9,275 nucleotides of DNA, taken from Deltaproteobacteria bacterium (lineage in GTDB: Bacteria; Desulfobacterota; SM23-61). Under the pieces are notes generated by a model. That model did not search any database. It was given only the letters and a program-made list of their open reading frames with translations, and was not told the DNA's origin. The stretch's first letter is position 1, and each line of letters opens with the position of its first letter. Shown one piece after another: positions 1 to 6,327 of this stretch. The stretch is taken from positions 1-9,275 of the forward strand of contig JAPLIW010000609.1 of the NCBI GenBank assembly GCA_026388915.1, in the 5' to 3' direction. A program made the translations under genes and the position numbers.

Positions 1-524
1 CCGCTGGTGGCCACTCCTCCGACGCCCGAACCTGCATCGATGGGAATGACATAGGCCGGACTCTTGGCGTGAATGTCCGTCTTCACCCCTACCCGGGCAA
101 CCTCGCTCCCTCTCAGACGAAGGGCGATGTCGCCCCCATTGTCGACCACGATCTTCGTTCCCCCGCGGCGGATCAGGAAGTCCGCGACCGCGTCCGAGGC
201 CGCCCCGGCGACCGCTGCCAGGGGGGTTAAATCAGGTTCGCCCATCTTTCGCGTGGAATCGATCATCCTTCGAACCACATCCGGGTATTCGGGTTGAATC
301 TCCAGGGTGTGGGCCTTTTGTTTGATCAACGGAAGGAACCTGGCCTGATCCTCCAGGAGCCGCACGGCCAAATGGGCTCCCTCCGTGGCCCAATCCACCC
401 GGGGAACCTCACCTTCGTAGGCCCGAATCACCATATGCATCGGGCCGTAATCCAGGAGGACCGCGCCGTCGGGCAGGGGCCGGATGATATCCTTGCGGGG
501 GCGAAGGAAGGTTTCAGTTTCCAT
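1..524 (-). CDS. UPF0280 family (ApbE-like) protein, 3' end cut by window edge
   Basis: The visible 174 complete codons, read by hand from the minus strand, run from an ATG at 524 to the window edge. UPF0280 proteins are usually about 240-260 residues, so roughly the last quarter to third is missing. Motifs typical of the family are visible: PLAAVAGAASDAVADF at about 101-116, a DNGGDI motif at 128-133 that resembles the (L)GGD(I) motif of ApbE, and GGVATSG at the cut end, resembling the ATSG motif of ApbE FMN transferases. No signal peptide or lipobox is seen, so it is probably cytoplasmic. The ATG is the first possible start because an in-frame TAA lies three codons upstream, but there is no good Shine-Dalgarno sequence. 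It lies 391 bp downstream of the 6-hydroxynicotinate reductase gene on the same strand. Biochemical role is unproven; attachment of flavin to that reductase is my inference. Confidence 0.85.
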   Translation of the reverse strand, partial: METETFLRPRKDIIRPLPDGAVLLDYGPMHMVIRAYEGEVPRVDWATEGAHLAVRLLEDQARFLPLIKQKAHTLEIQPEYPDVVRRMIDSTRKMGEPDLTPLAAVAGAASDAVADFLIRRGGTKIVVDNGGDIALRLRGSEVARVGVKTDIHAKSPAYVIPIDAGSGVGGVATS

Positions 525-660
525 CTTGTTGACTTAGCAAATTATAAAAGTCTCTGCGCCCTCCGGGGATGAGGAAAAAATCAACCGCAGAGTACGCAGA
601 GACCGCATAGTTTTTCCTATGTAAAGACAAAAAACACAAGTCATTCTATGGATATGGCCT

Positions 661-700
661 CCTCTTTGCCTTTCGATCCTCCGGGGATCGAGGCAAGAGG
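661..700. repeat. Imperfect inverted repeat (hairpin)
   Basis: The left arm (661-678) reads CCTCTTTGCCTTTCGATC and the right arm (686-700) reads GATCGAGGCAAGAGG, around a 7-nt loop. The arms pair with three extra unpaired bases in the left arm. No T-run follows on the minus strand, so it is not a classical terminator. It sits inside the repeat-rich gap. Confidence 0.55.
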
Positions 701-832
701 ATGAACCGAGAGGAAGCAGAGTGCGCAGAGATCGTTCCTTGAAAGCCCCTTGGCCGTTTTGACCTTCCGGGAAGGGTGAGAAAGAGGGCCGCTTTTCCCC
801 CTGCATCCTAACTCTGAGCATTTGGCCATTTC

Positions 833-866
833 TACCTCTGCGTGCTCCGCGACCTCTGCGGTTAAG
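833..866 (-). repeat. CGCAGAG-type dispersed repeat copy
   Basis: On the minus strand this begins CTTAACCGCAGAGGTCGCGG and continues with AGCACGCAGAGGTAG. It resembles the plus-strand copy at 583-602, so the two form an inverted pair spanning most of this gap. A fragment related to it (GCAGGGTCGCGGAGAAGG) is seen at 2513-2530, in the next gap. Similar sequences are common between genes in many environmental bacterial genomes; this is from general familiarity, not a search. Confidence 0.5.
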
Positions 867-915
867 TTTTTTATTGGCCTTTTTTTAAAAAGCCGACTTC
901 TTGCGGGATCCCCGG

Positions 916-2436
916 CTACCGGGATTTCAACTCCCGCAGCACATCTTCCAGCTTCCGGATGGATTCGGCATGCCCGCCCATCTCCAGGTATTCTTTAAGG
1001 CGCATGGTATATTCGAGAGGAACCACCGTGGCCGGCGTGGGAACATAGGTAAAGGCCCTCACCCTTACCTTCTCAACGTCCACCAGGAACGAGATTCCTC
1101 CCCCGGGAAGAATGTAAGTGGGCGCTCCGCCCACGGTCAACTTCGCCCGATTTTCATGGATCGCCAGGTTCAGTTTCACCGGGATTTTCGTCACCCCCGC
1201 CCTCGCACTTCCCCCCGAGCCGCCCGCATAGACAGCGGAGACCCTGGACACCTGGCAGTTCGAGGCCATCATCTCCACCGCCGCTTTAGCCTTCGGGAGC
1301 AACTCGATGGGGGTAAATTTCCCACTCTCTTCCAGGCGGAACATGGCGGCCCGTTTGGCGGTGGTTTCGGTGATCAGGACGGTCATTCCCGGTCTGGCGA
1401 TCTGGGGATCGAACCCCTCGAGGATGTCCAGGGGATTCTCGACCGGGGTTCCCCCCCATCCCCGGCCGTGCTCCCCAAAGTAGCGGCCCGGGGTGGAACG
1501 TCGAGCCCTGAGCCGCAGGCCGCTGTATTTCGCCCCCAGTTCCTTGCCCGCGGTGTGTTCCGTGAACTGTCCGATCAGGTGGGCATCCAGGACGATCACT
1601 TCTTCGGCCGCGCCGAGATAATACCTGCCGAAAAGGCCCATGGAGGCGCTGCCGCACCCCACTCTCATCCTCTCTCCCGTTTCCCCGTCGATGACCGGGG
1701 GTTTGCCCACCTGGAGAATCAATTCGGCTCCCTCTTCGACTTTCAGGCGGACCTCCCGGCGGTTGGCGACGTCCACGATCAGCTTCGCCACGGCAAGACC
1801 GTCTTTCCCCGTCAAGAGGTTCACCCCTCCCAGGGAGAGCATCTTGGAGCCGTATTCCTCGGTGCAGAGGTGCCCCACCCTCTTTTTTCCGATTAGAACG
1901 GGAGCGCCCTCCTGGCCCATGTACTGATCGGTGTCGACCTTCACCTTGATGCCGCTGTAGCTCAAGGGCGCTTCGGTAACCACCGTGACCACGTCGATCC
2001 CGTTTCGATTGGATTGGACGATGTAGGGAGCGGGTTTGGTGTCCGGGTACGTGGTCCCGGCTCCGATGCCCGTGATTAACGGCTCGCGGATGATCTCTTC
2101 ATGATCCTGGCCGATCACCTCCTGGACATCTTCGTACCGTTGAAGGGGGATGTTTCGTACCAGGTTCCCCTCCCGATTGACGAACCGCTGGCAGGCGCCG
2201 GTCTTTCCGAGGGGGATGAGGCAGCAGATGGGGCACGACGAACACTGCGCCCTCCCCTCCCCCGCCTCCGGCCCGGGCCGGATGGCATCTTTCGGGCAGA
2301 CCTTCGTGCAGGCCTTGCAGTCCACACACAGGTTGGAGATCGAAGCTTTCTTCTCCGGCGCCAGCGAGACCGCCTGCAGGGGGCACGCCTCTACGCACAC
2401 CCCACATCCAATGCATGTCTCCCAATCAACGATCAT
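916..2436 (-). CDS. hnr: 6-hydroxynicotinate reductase
   Basis: This 506-residue cytoplasmic protein is predicted to reduce 6-hydroxynicotinate to 1,4,5,6-tetrahydro-6-oxonicotinate with ferredoxin-level electrons. The N-terminus is a two-cluster ferredoxin domain: C8-C11-C14-C18 and C37-C40-C43-C47, each CxxCxxCxxxCP. A further cysteine group follows (C65, C68, C71, C72, C82). The E. barkeri enzyme is reported to hold two [4Fe-4S] clusters, one [2Fe-2S] cluster and a covalent flavin; the extra cysteines would suit the [2Fe-2S] cluster. The remainder (about 120-506) is a family-specific domain rich in glycine motifs (GCGSASMG at 260-267, AGGSGGSARAG at 404-414). A PTPAT motif at 466-470 could be a flavin attachment site. 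The ATG at 2436 has a GAGGG ribosome binding site 7 nt upstream. The identification rests on remembered family resemblance and on the enamidase and hydroxylase genes beside it. The main alternative is another ferredoxin-dependent reductase of a similar ring compound. Confidence 0.82.
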   Translation of the reverse strand: MIVDWETCIGCGVCVEACPLQAVSLAPEKKASISNLCVDCKACTKVCPKDAIRPGPEAGEGRAQCSSCPICCLIPLGKTGACQRFVNREGNLVRNIPLQRYEDVQEVIGQDHEEIIREPLITGIGAGTTYPDTKPAPYIVQSNRNGIDVVTVVTEAPLSYSGIKVKVDTDQYMGQEGAPVLIGKKRVGHLCTEEYGSKMLSLGGVNLLTGKDGLAVAKLIVDVANRREVRLKVEEGAELILQVGKPPVIDGETGERMRVGCGSASMGLFGRYYLGAAEEVIVLDAHLIGQFTEHTAGKELGAKYSGLRLRARRSTPGRYFGEHGRGWGGTPVENPLDILEGFDPQIARPGMTVLITETTAKRAAMFRLEESGKFTPIELLPKAKAAVEMMASNCQVSRVSAVYAGGSGGSARAGVTKIPVKLNLAIHENRAKLTVGGAPTYILPGGGISFLVDVEKVRVRAFTYVPTPATVVPLEYTMRLKEYLEMGGHAESIRKLEDVLRELKSR

Positions 2437-2457
2437 AAGACTTCCCTCAGTGCCGCT

Positions 2458-2485
2458 GTAGGGGCGGTTCGCGAACCGCCCCTAC
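2458..2485. repeat. Perfect 28-bp palindrome in the hnr leader
   Basis: The half-site GTAGGGGCGGTTCG is followed directly by its exact reverse complement, giving 28 bases with no mismatch. The last base lies 21 nt upstream of the hnr start codon, just before its ribosome binding site. It resembles REP-type elements with GTAGGGGC ends that occur between genes in many bacteria. In an hnr-containing transcript it would form a strong hairpin in the 5' leader. Confidence 0.9.
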
Positions 2486-2579
2486 GGATGGCCACAGGGC
2501 CACTTTTTCCCCGCAGGGTCGCGGAGAAGGCCTATTCGCTTAATCATTATCTGTGTCCCATGAACGGCCGTGGCCTCGC

Positions 2580-2608
2580 TTGTCATAATTACAAACGCAA
2601 TTTGTCAT
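2580..2608. promoter_or_regulatory. TTGTCAT direct repeats, possible operator or promoter patch
   Basis: Two exact TTGTCAT heptamers start 22 bp apart (2580 and 2602), about two helical turns, in the most AT-rich patch of the gap. Between them lies ATTACAAACGCAAT, an imperfect palindrome. A TATAAT hexamer reads on the minus strand at 2612-2607, but no TTGACA-like hexamer sits at a 16-18 bp distance upstream of it. The site lies about 145-170 bp ahead of the hnr start. This is a weak candidate only. Confidence 0.2.
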
Positions 2609-2651
2609 TATATATTTCTGTCCGGCGTGACCCCCGATCACACCTTTACGC

Positions 2652-2672
2652 GGTGCGTTCGGAAAACGCACC
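2652..2672. repeat. Short hairpin, REP-like
   Basis: GGTGCGTT and AACGCACC pair perfectly (8 bp) around a 5-nt CGGAA loop, followed by CTAC. This GGTGCGTT/AACGCACCCTAC form resembles widely dispersed intergenic hairpin elements in bacteria. It is in the non-coding gap between ena and hnr. Confidence 0.6.
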
Positions 2673-2729
2673 CTACATTTTTCGTAATCGTATTTATTGC
2701 GTTTTTATTAGTAACTCTTTGGTGTTCGG

Positions 2730-2749
2730 ATCCGCGTTCATCCGCGTCC
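2730..2749. repeat. 20-bp element, GC version (ATCCGCGTTC type)
   Basis: ATCCGCGTTCATCCGCGTCC is made of two near-identical 10-mers. It matches the element at 2798-2817 at 16 of 20 positions; all four differences are C-to-T. Confidence 0.7.
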
Positions 2750-2797
2750 CATAAAAGTCGTGTAGTGGCCTGGCCGTTATTATTTCAGCTTTTTCTT

Positions 2798-2817
2798 ATC
2801 TGTGTTCATCTGTGTCC
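2798..2817. repeat. 20-bp element, AT version (ATCTGTGTTC type)
   Basis: ATCTGTGTTCATCTGTGTCC is the counterpart of the copy at 2730-2749, in the same orientation and 68 bp away. A shorter relative (ATCTGTGTCC) is at 2549-2558. This element is 31 bp beyond the ena stop codon. Confidence 0.7.
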
Positions 2818-2848
2818 AATACATTTTTGTCTTTGCGCCCCTGCCGCT

Positions 2849-4015
2849 CTAGGCCTTGCCGGTAACGATCTTCCGGTTCGGCGGCGGCGTGTTCCGGCTC
2901 ACCCCGATTTTCATCTGGCCGTCGATCAGGACGCCGGCCACCCCCGGGATATCCCCCGCTTCGATGGCCGCCCGGGCATCACGGCCCACGGACCCCAGGG
3001 GTGCATCCATGATCACCAGGTCCGCCTCCCTTCCGGGTTCGACCAGGCCACGGTTCAAGCGGTAAACCCTGGCCGTGTTGCCCGTGGCCATGGCGATTGC
3101 CTCTTCGGCCTTCACCCCGCAGAGGCTGGCCAGGAAGTTGATCACCCGGAGGATGCCCAGAGGAATGACCCCGGTTCCCGAGGGGGCATCATTCCCGATG
3201 ATGATTCGCGAATAGGCCTTCACCTCCTTCACGATCTTCATAACCTCCACGATCATCTTCGGGTTTCCGCAGTGGACGATCTCCAGGATCAGGGAGGTGT
3301 TGCGAATCAGCTTCTCCGCTTCGCTGAGGGATATGGCCGTCGGCCCCCCGTTGATATGGGAGACAATGTCCGCGCCGGCCGCGATCACATCCCCCGCCGG
3401 AACGGTCGAGCTGCCCGGGATCGATGTCCCTCCCGTGTGCATCATGACCACCATCCCGTATTTTTTGGCCCACTTGACCATGGGGGCTGCGTCCTTCGGC
3501 CCCTTGATCCCTCCGAGGCCGATCTCCCCCACTACGCGGACCCCTTCCCTGGCCAGCTCCTCAAAATCCTTCTCCTGCAAACCGGGCTCCAGGATCAGGG
3601 CTCCTCCCAGGACTTTGACCCCCCCGGGCCTGGCGATGGCAAACGACTTTGCCGCCAGGATGGCCAGGGCTTTGGTCCCGGCCACGTCCTTCGGCCTTCC
3701 GGGGAGGTGAACTTCTCCCGCGGAGATGACCGTGGTCACCCCGCCATGGAGGGAGGATTCGATGAAGTCCAGCATCTTCTGCCGGGGCGTGAAATCCCCC
3801 AGGACCGGATGACAGTGGGAGTCGATGAGGCCGGGGGTGACCGTCATCCCGCCCACATCCATTACCTGGTCCACACCCTTGGGGTCGAGATCTTTTTCTC
3901 TCCCTACGGCCTGGATCATCCCCCCTTCAACGAGGATGGCGTCGGCGTCCAAGAGGGGGCGGGAAAGATCCCCTGAAACCAGGGTTCCGATATTCTTGAT
4001 CATGAGTTTGGGCAT
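2849..4015 (-). CDS. ena: Enamidase (binuclear metal amidohydrolase)
   Basis: This 388-residue cytoplasmic enzyme is predicted to hydrolyse 1,4,5,6-tetrahydro-6-oxonicotinate to ammonia and 2-formylglutarate. It closely resembles the E. barkeri enamidase as I remember it, with shared blocks such as LHGGVTTVISAG, PGRPKD, HTGGTSIPGSSTV, SHINGGPTAIS, GNDAPSGTG, IPLGILR, ADLVIMD and SRNTPP. The amidohydrolase metal set is complete: H67-x-H69, E164 as the bridging residue where many relatives use a carboxylated lysine, H193, H220 and D276. Length fits the family. The start is placed at 4015, not at an in-frame ATG 36 nt upstream (4051), because AGGAGG lies 5 nt before it and the protein then begins MPKLMIKNIG, as in the family. 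It lies 71 nt after the hydroxylase large subunit and probably shares its operon. Confidence 0.93.
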   Translation of the reverse strand: MPKLMIKNIGTLVSGDLSRPLLDADAILVEGGMIQAVGREKDLDPKGVDQVMDVGGMTVTPGLIDSHCHPVLGDFTPRQKMLDFIESSLHGGVTTVISAGEVHLPGRPKDVAGTKALAILAAKSFAIARPGGVKVLGGALILEPGLQEKDFEELAREGVRVVGEIGLGGIKGPKDAAPMVKWAKKYGMVVMMHTGGTSIPGSSTVPAGDVIAAGADIVSHINGGPTAISLSEAEKLIRNTSLILEIVHCGNPKMIVEVMKIVKEVKAYSRIIIGNDAPSGTGVIPLGILRVINFLASLCGVKAEEAIAMATGNTARVYRLNRGLVEPGREADLVIMDAPLGSVGRDARAAIEAGDIPGVAGVLIDGQMKIGVSRNTPPPNRKIVTGKA

Positions 4016-4020
4016 CTCAC

Positions 4021-4026
4021 CCTCCT
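4021..4026 (-). promoter_or_regulatory. Consensus ribosome binding site for ena
   Basis: A perfect AGGAGG on the minus strand stands 5 nt before the ATG at 4015. It decides the start codon against the upstream in-frame ATG at 4051. Confidence 0.85.
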
Positions 4027-4086
4027 GTATTGGGTACTCTTTCCCATCCACCTGCCCGAGGGGAAGCGGATGCGGTAGGCAAAACT

Positions 4087-6327
4087 TCAGCGCTGGGAGC
4101 CCGAGCGAGCTGCTTCCCTGATTCTCTCCAGATTGGCGGGGAGGTGGTAGACTCTCTCTCCGATCGCGTCGGCGATGGCATTCAGGATGGCCGGCGCCGT
4201 GGGGATGAGAGCAGGCTCTCCGACCCCCTTCGCTCCATACGGACCGGTCGGCTCCCGATCCTCGACCAGAATCGGGATCACCTCCGGGATGTCCTTCAGG
4301 GTGGGGATGAGGTAGTTCACGAACGATTCCGTCTCCCCGGGGATGTATTCTTCCATCAGCGCGAATCCCACTCCCATGGTGACTCCGCCGGTGATCTGCC
4401 CGATGATATTCTGGGGATGGATGGCACTTCCCACGTCATGGCCGGCAACGACCCGGCACACCTTCACTTTTCCCGTCTCGGTATCGACCTCCACCTCGGC
4501 GAGGTGAGTGGCGAAAGCATACGTCGCGTAGGGAACCCCCTGGCCGGTCTGGGGGTCCAGTTTGGTCGTCTGGGGGTCGAAAGCCCCCTCTCCCCGGAGG
4601 GTCCTTTCGCATCTTCGGGCCACTTCCCGGATGGGCAGGGAGATGGCCGCAGAGGTTCTCGATTTGACCCTTCCATCCTCCAGGAAGAGATCCTTTTCCT
4701 CGACCCCGAGAAGCCAGCCCGCCTCCCGGAGGGCTTTCTCTTCAAGACGCCGAACCGCATCCAGAATGGCATTCCCCGAGATGTACGTCTGCCGGCTCGC
4801 CGACGAGGCCCCGGCATCGGTGGTCCGGGCGGTATCCGCCCGGATCAAATGAATCTCGGATAGGGGAATCCCCAGGGCTTCGGAGGCGATTTGAAGCAGC
4901 ACCGTATCCGACCCCTGGCCGATGTCCGCCGCACCCGTGAAAAGCCTTACCTGCCCGTGGGGATCGATTTCCACCTGGGCGGTCGAAGGATTGGTCACCC
5001 CCGTGTTCCCGATCCCGTACCACATGGAGCCGACTCCGATTCCCCTGCGGATGTACGGCCTCCGGGGATCGACCCGGGAAAAAACTTGGAGGTCTTTCCA
5101 CTCCTTCACCCTCCGCAGGGTCTCGCCGATTCCCACGCTGGCCGTCAGCGTCTGACCGGTTGGTGTTTCCGACCCGACCCGAAGGGCGTTGCGGAGGCGA
5201 ATCTCGACCGGGTCCATCTTCAGCGCCAGAGCCAGGAGATCCATCTGGGATTCGTGGGCAAAGGCCATCTGGGGGACCCCGAAGCCCCGCATGGCTCCGG
5301 ACCACGGGTTGTTGGTGTACACCATCCGGTTCCGGACTTTGACGTTGGGAACCTGGTAGGGCCCGGTGGCGTGGATCGCCGACCGCATCCCCACCGCGAC
5401 CCCATAGGAAGCATAGGCTCCGGTATCGCCGAGAATGTCCACCTCCACGGCTCTGAGGGTCCCATCCTTCCCGGCGCCGGTTCGGTATTTGATTTTTAAA
5501 GGATGGCGTTTGGAGGTTGCCTGAAAGACTTCCTCCCGGGAGTACACGATCCGCACGGCTTTTCTAAGGTGAAAGACCGCCAGGGCCAGAAGACCCTGGA
5601 CGGTGATATCCAACCTTCCCCCGAACCCTCCCCCGGTGGTGCTCTGGATGATCCGCACCTTACCCGCCGGAAGGCCGAGTACCGAAGCCACATCTTTTTG
5701 GTCGTAATGCACGTTCTGGGTCGGGCAGATCACCGTTATCCGGTCTTCTTCGTCGAGGTAAGCGAGACCGGCATCGGGTTCGAGGTAGGCGTGTTCCACC
5801 CAGGTTGTGGTGTAGGTCTTTTCGACGACCACTTCCGCATCCTGGAATCCCGCCTGAACGTCTCCCTTGAGAATATTCATTTCGAAGAGGAGATTCCCCT
5901 TTTCGTGAATCAGGGGGGCGCCGGCCTGGAGGGCTTCTTCCGGCCGGGTAATGGCGGGGAGGTCTTCGTATTCCACCCCTACTCTTCGGGCCCCCTCCTC
6001 CGCCGCCTCCAGGGTGGCCGCCGCCACCAGGGCTATCGCCTCTCCCGCATACCGGACTCGTTCCGAGGCGAGGACGGGCTGATCCTTATTGATGATGCCA
6101 ACGAGATTTTTCCCGGGGATATCTCGGGCGGTGAAGATCCTCTCAACCCCCGCGACCTTCAGCGCCTCTCCCGTCTCCAGGCTCACGATTCTGGCATGGG
6201 GCCTGGTACTCCGGACAACCTTCAGGGAAAGCGCACCCGCCGAAGAGACGTCGGCTCCGTACCGGGCTCTGCCCAGGACCTTTTCCAGCGCGTCCACCTT
6301 GGGAATTGACACCCCGATCTGTCTCAT
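4087..6327 (-). CDS. Nicotinate dehydrogenase-type Mo hydroxylase, molybdopterin subunit
   Basis: This 746-residue subunit belongs to the xanthine dehydrogenase family and should hold the Mo-pterin centre that hydroxylates nicotinate at C6 with water as the oxygen source. The N-terminal a/b-hammerhead domain (VLGRARYGAD at 17-26) is followed by the Mo-binding domains: TTGGGFGGR at 230-238, AMRGFGVPQMAF at 345-356, TGAADIGQGS at 464-473, TDAGASSASRQTYISGNA at 503-520, and GVGEPALIP at 701-709, with E704 as the expected catalytic glutamate. In E. barkeri this subunit is split into NdhL and NdhM; here it is one chain. The start at 6327 overlaps the FAD-subunit stop in an ATGA, with GGAAG upstream, and excludes 39 poorly conserved residues of the longer frame from 6444. 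No signal peptide is seen. Substrate assignment comes from the adjacent enamidase; sequence alone gives only the family. Confidence 0.9.
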   Translation of the reverse strand: MRQIGVSIPKVDALEKVLGRARYGADVSSAGALSLKVVRSTRPHARIVSLETGEALKVAGVERIFTARDIPGKNLVGIINKDQPVLASERVRYAGEAIALVAAATLEAAEEGARRVGVEYEDLPAITRPEEALQAGAPLIHEKGNLLFEMNILKGDVQAGFQDAEVVVEKTYTTTWVEHAYLEPDAGLAYLDEEDRITVICPTQNVHYDQKDVASVLGLPAGKVRIIQSTTGGGFGGRLDITVQGLLALAVFHLRKAVRIVYSREEVFQATSKRHPLKIKYRTGAGKDGTLRAVEVDILGDTGAYASYGVAVGMRSAIHATGPYQVPNVKVRNRMVYTNNPWSGAMRGFGVPQMAFAHESQMDLLALALKMDPVEIRLRNALRVGSETPTGQTLTASVGIGETLRRVKEWKDLQVFSRVDPRRPYIRRGIGVGSMWYGIGNTGVTNPSTAQVEIDPHGQVRLFTGAADIGQGSDTVLLQIASEALGIPLSEIHLIRADTARTTDAGASSASRQTYISGNAILDAVRRLEEKALREAGWLLGVEEKDLFLEDGRVKSRTSAAISLPIREVARRCERTLRGEGAFDPQTTKLDPQTGQGVPYATYAFATHLAEVEVDTETGKVKVCRVVAGHDVGSAIHPQNIIGQITGGVTMGVGFALMEEYIPGETESFVNYLIPTLKDIPEVIPILVEDREPTGPYGAKGVGEPALIPTAPAILNAIADAIGERVYHLPANLERIREAARSGSQR

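Larger units (their letters stand above)
525..915. repeat. Repeat-rich non-coding gap between hnr and the UPF0280 gene
   Basis: I see no credible gene here; the short open frames have no recognisable protein content. The gap holds degenerate copies of a CGCAGAG-rich element. One is AACCGCAGAGTACGCAGAGA at 583-602, another is a looser copy at 703-730, and a third in opposite orientation lies at 833-866. An 11-bp direct repeat, CCTCCGGGGAT, occurs at 560-570 and 678-688. Just after the hnr stop codon lies an A/T-rich hairpin-like stretch (877-895, GGC/GCC ends around T and A runs). It could act as a weak terminator but lacks a strong GC stem. The arrangement looks like accumulated dispersed intergenic repeats rather than one intact mobile element: no transposase is seen. 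Confidence 0.6.
2437..2848. repeat. Repeat-rich non-coding gap between ena and hnr
   Basis: No credible gene is seen. The gap contains, from low to high coordinates: a perfect 28-bp palindrome (2458-2485), a fragment of the CGCAGAG repeat (2513-2530), a partial ATCTGTGTCC element (2549-2558), a pair of TTGTCAT direct repeats (2580-2586 and 2602-2608) in an AT-rich patch, a hairpin (2652-2672), and two 20-bp elements built on a repeated 10-mer (2730-2749 and 2798-2817). No intrinsic terminator with a T-run stands out after ena. Whether ena and hnr share a transcript cannot be decided from the sequence. Confidence 0.6.

Noticed and set aside
534..829. Two minus-strand open frames of 95 and 62 residues in the hnr-UPF0280 gap
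   Set aside because: They consist of translated repeat sequence and hairpins, lack a ribosome binding site and resemble no protein.
525..915. Possible insertion sequence or CRISPR in the repeat-rich gap
   Set aside because: No transposase or remnant is seen, and the repeats are degenerate, irregularly spaced and in both orientations, unlike a CRISPR array.
901..1896. 331-residue open frame on the plus strand
   Set aside because: It lies antisense to hnr, has a composition typical of GC-rich antisense frames (many H, P, R, G) and no recognisable motif.
2570..3976. 468-residue open frame on the plus strand
   Set aside because: It starts in the repeat-rich gap and runs antisense to ena, whose family identity is clear. 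Its composition is that of a shadow frame.
4016..4051. Upstream ATG adding 12 residues to Ena
   Set aside because: The ATG at 4015 has a consensus AGGAGG at 5 nt and gives the family N-terminus.
4030..6309. Several plus-strand open frames of 200-280 residues
   Set aside because: All are antisense to the Mo subunit gene, which has continuous family motifs; none shows motifs of its own.
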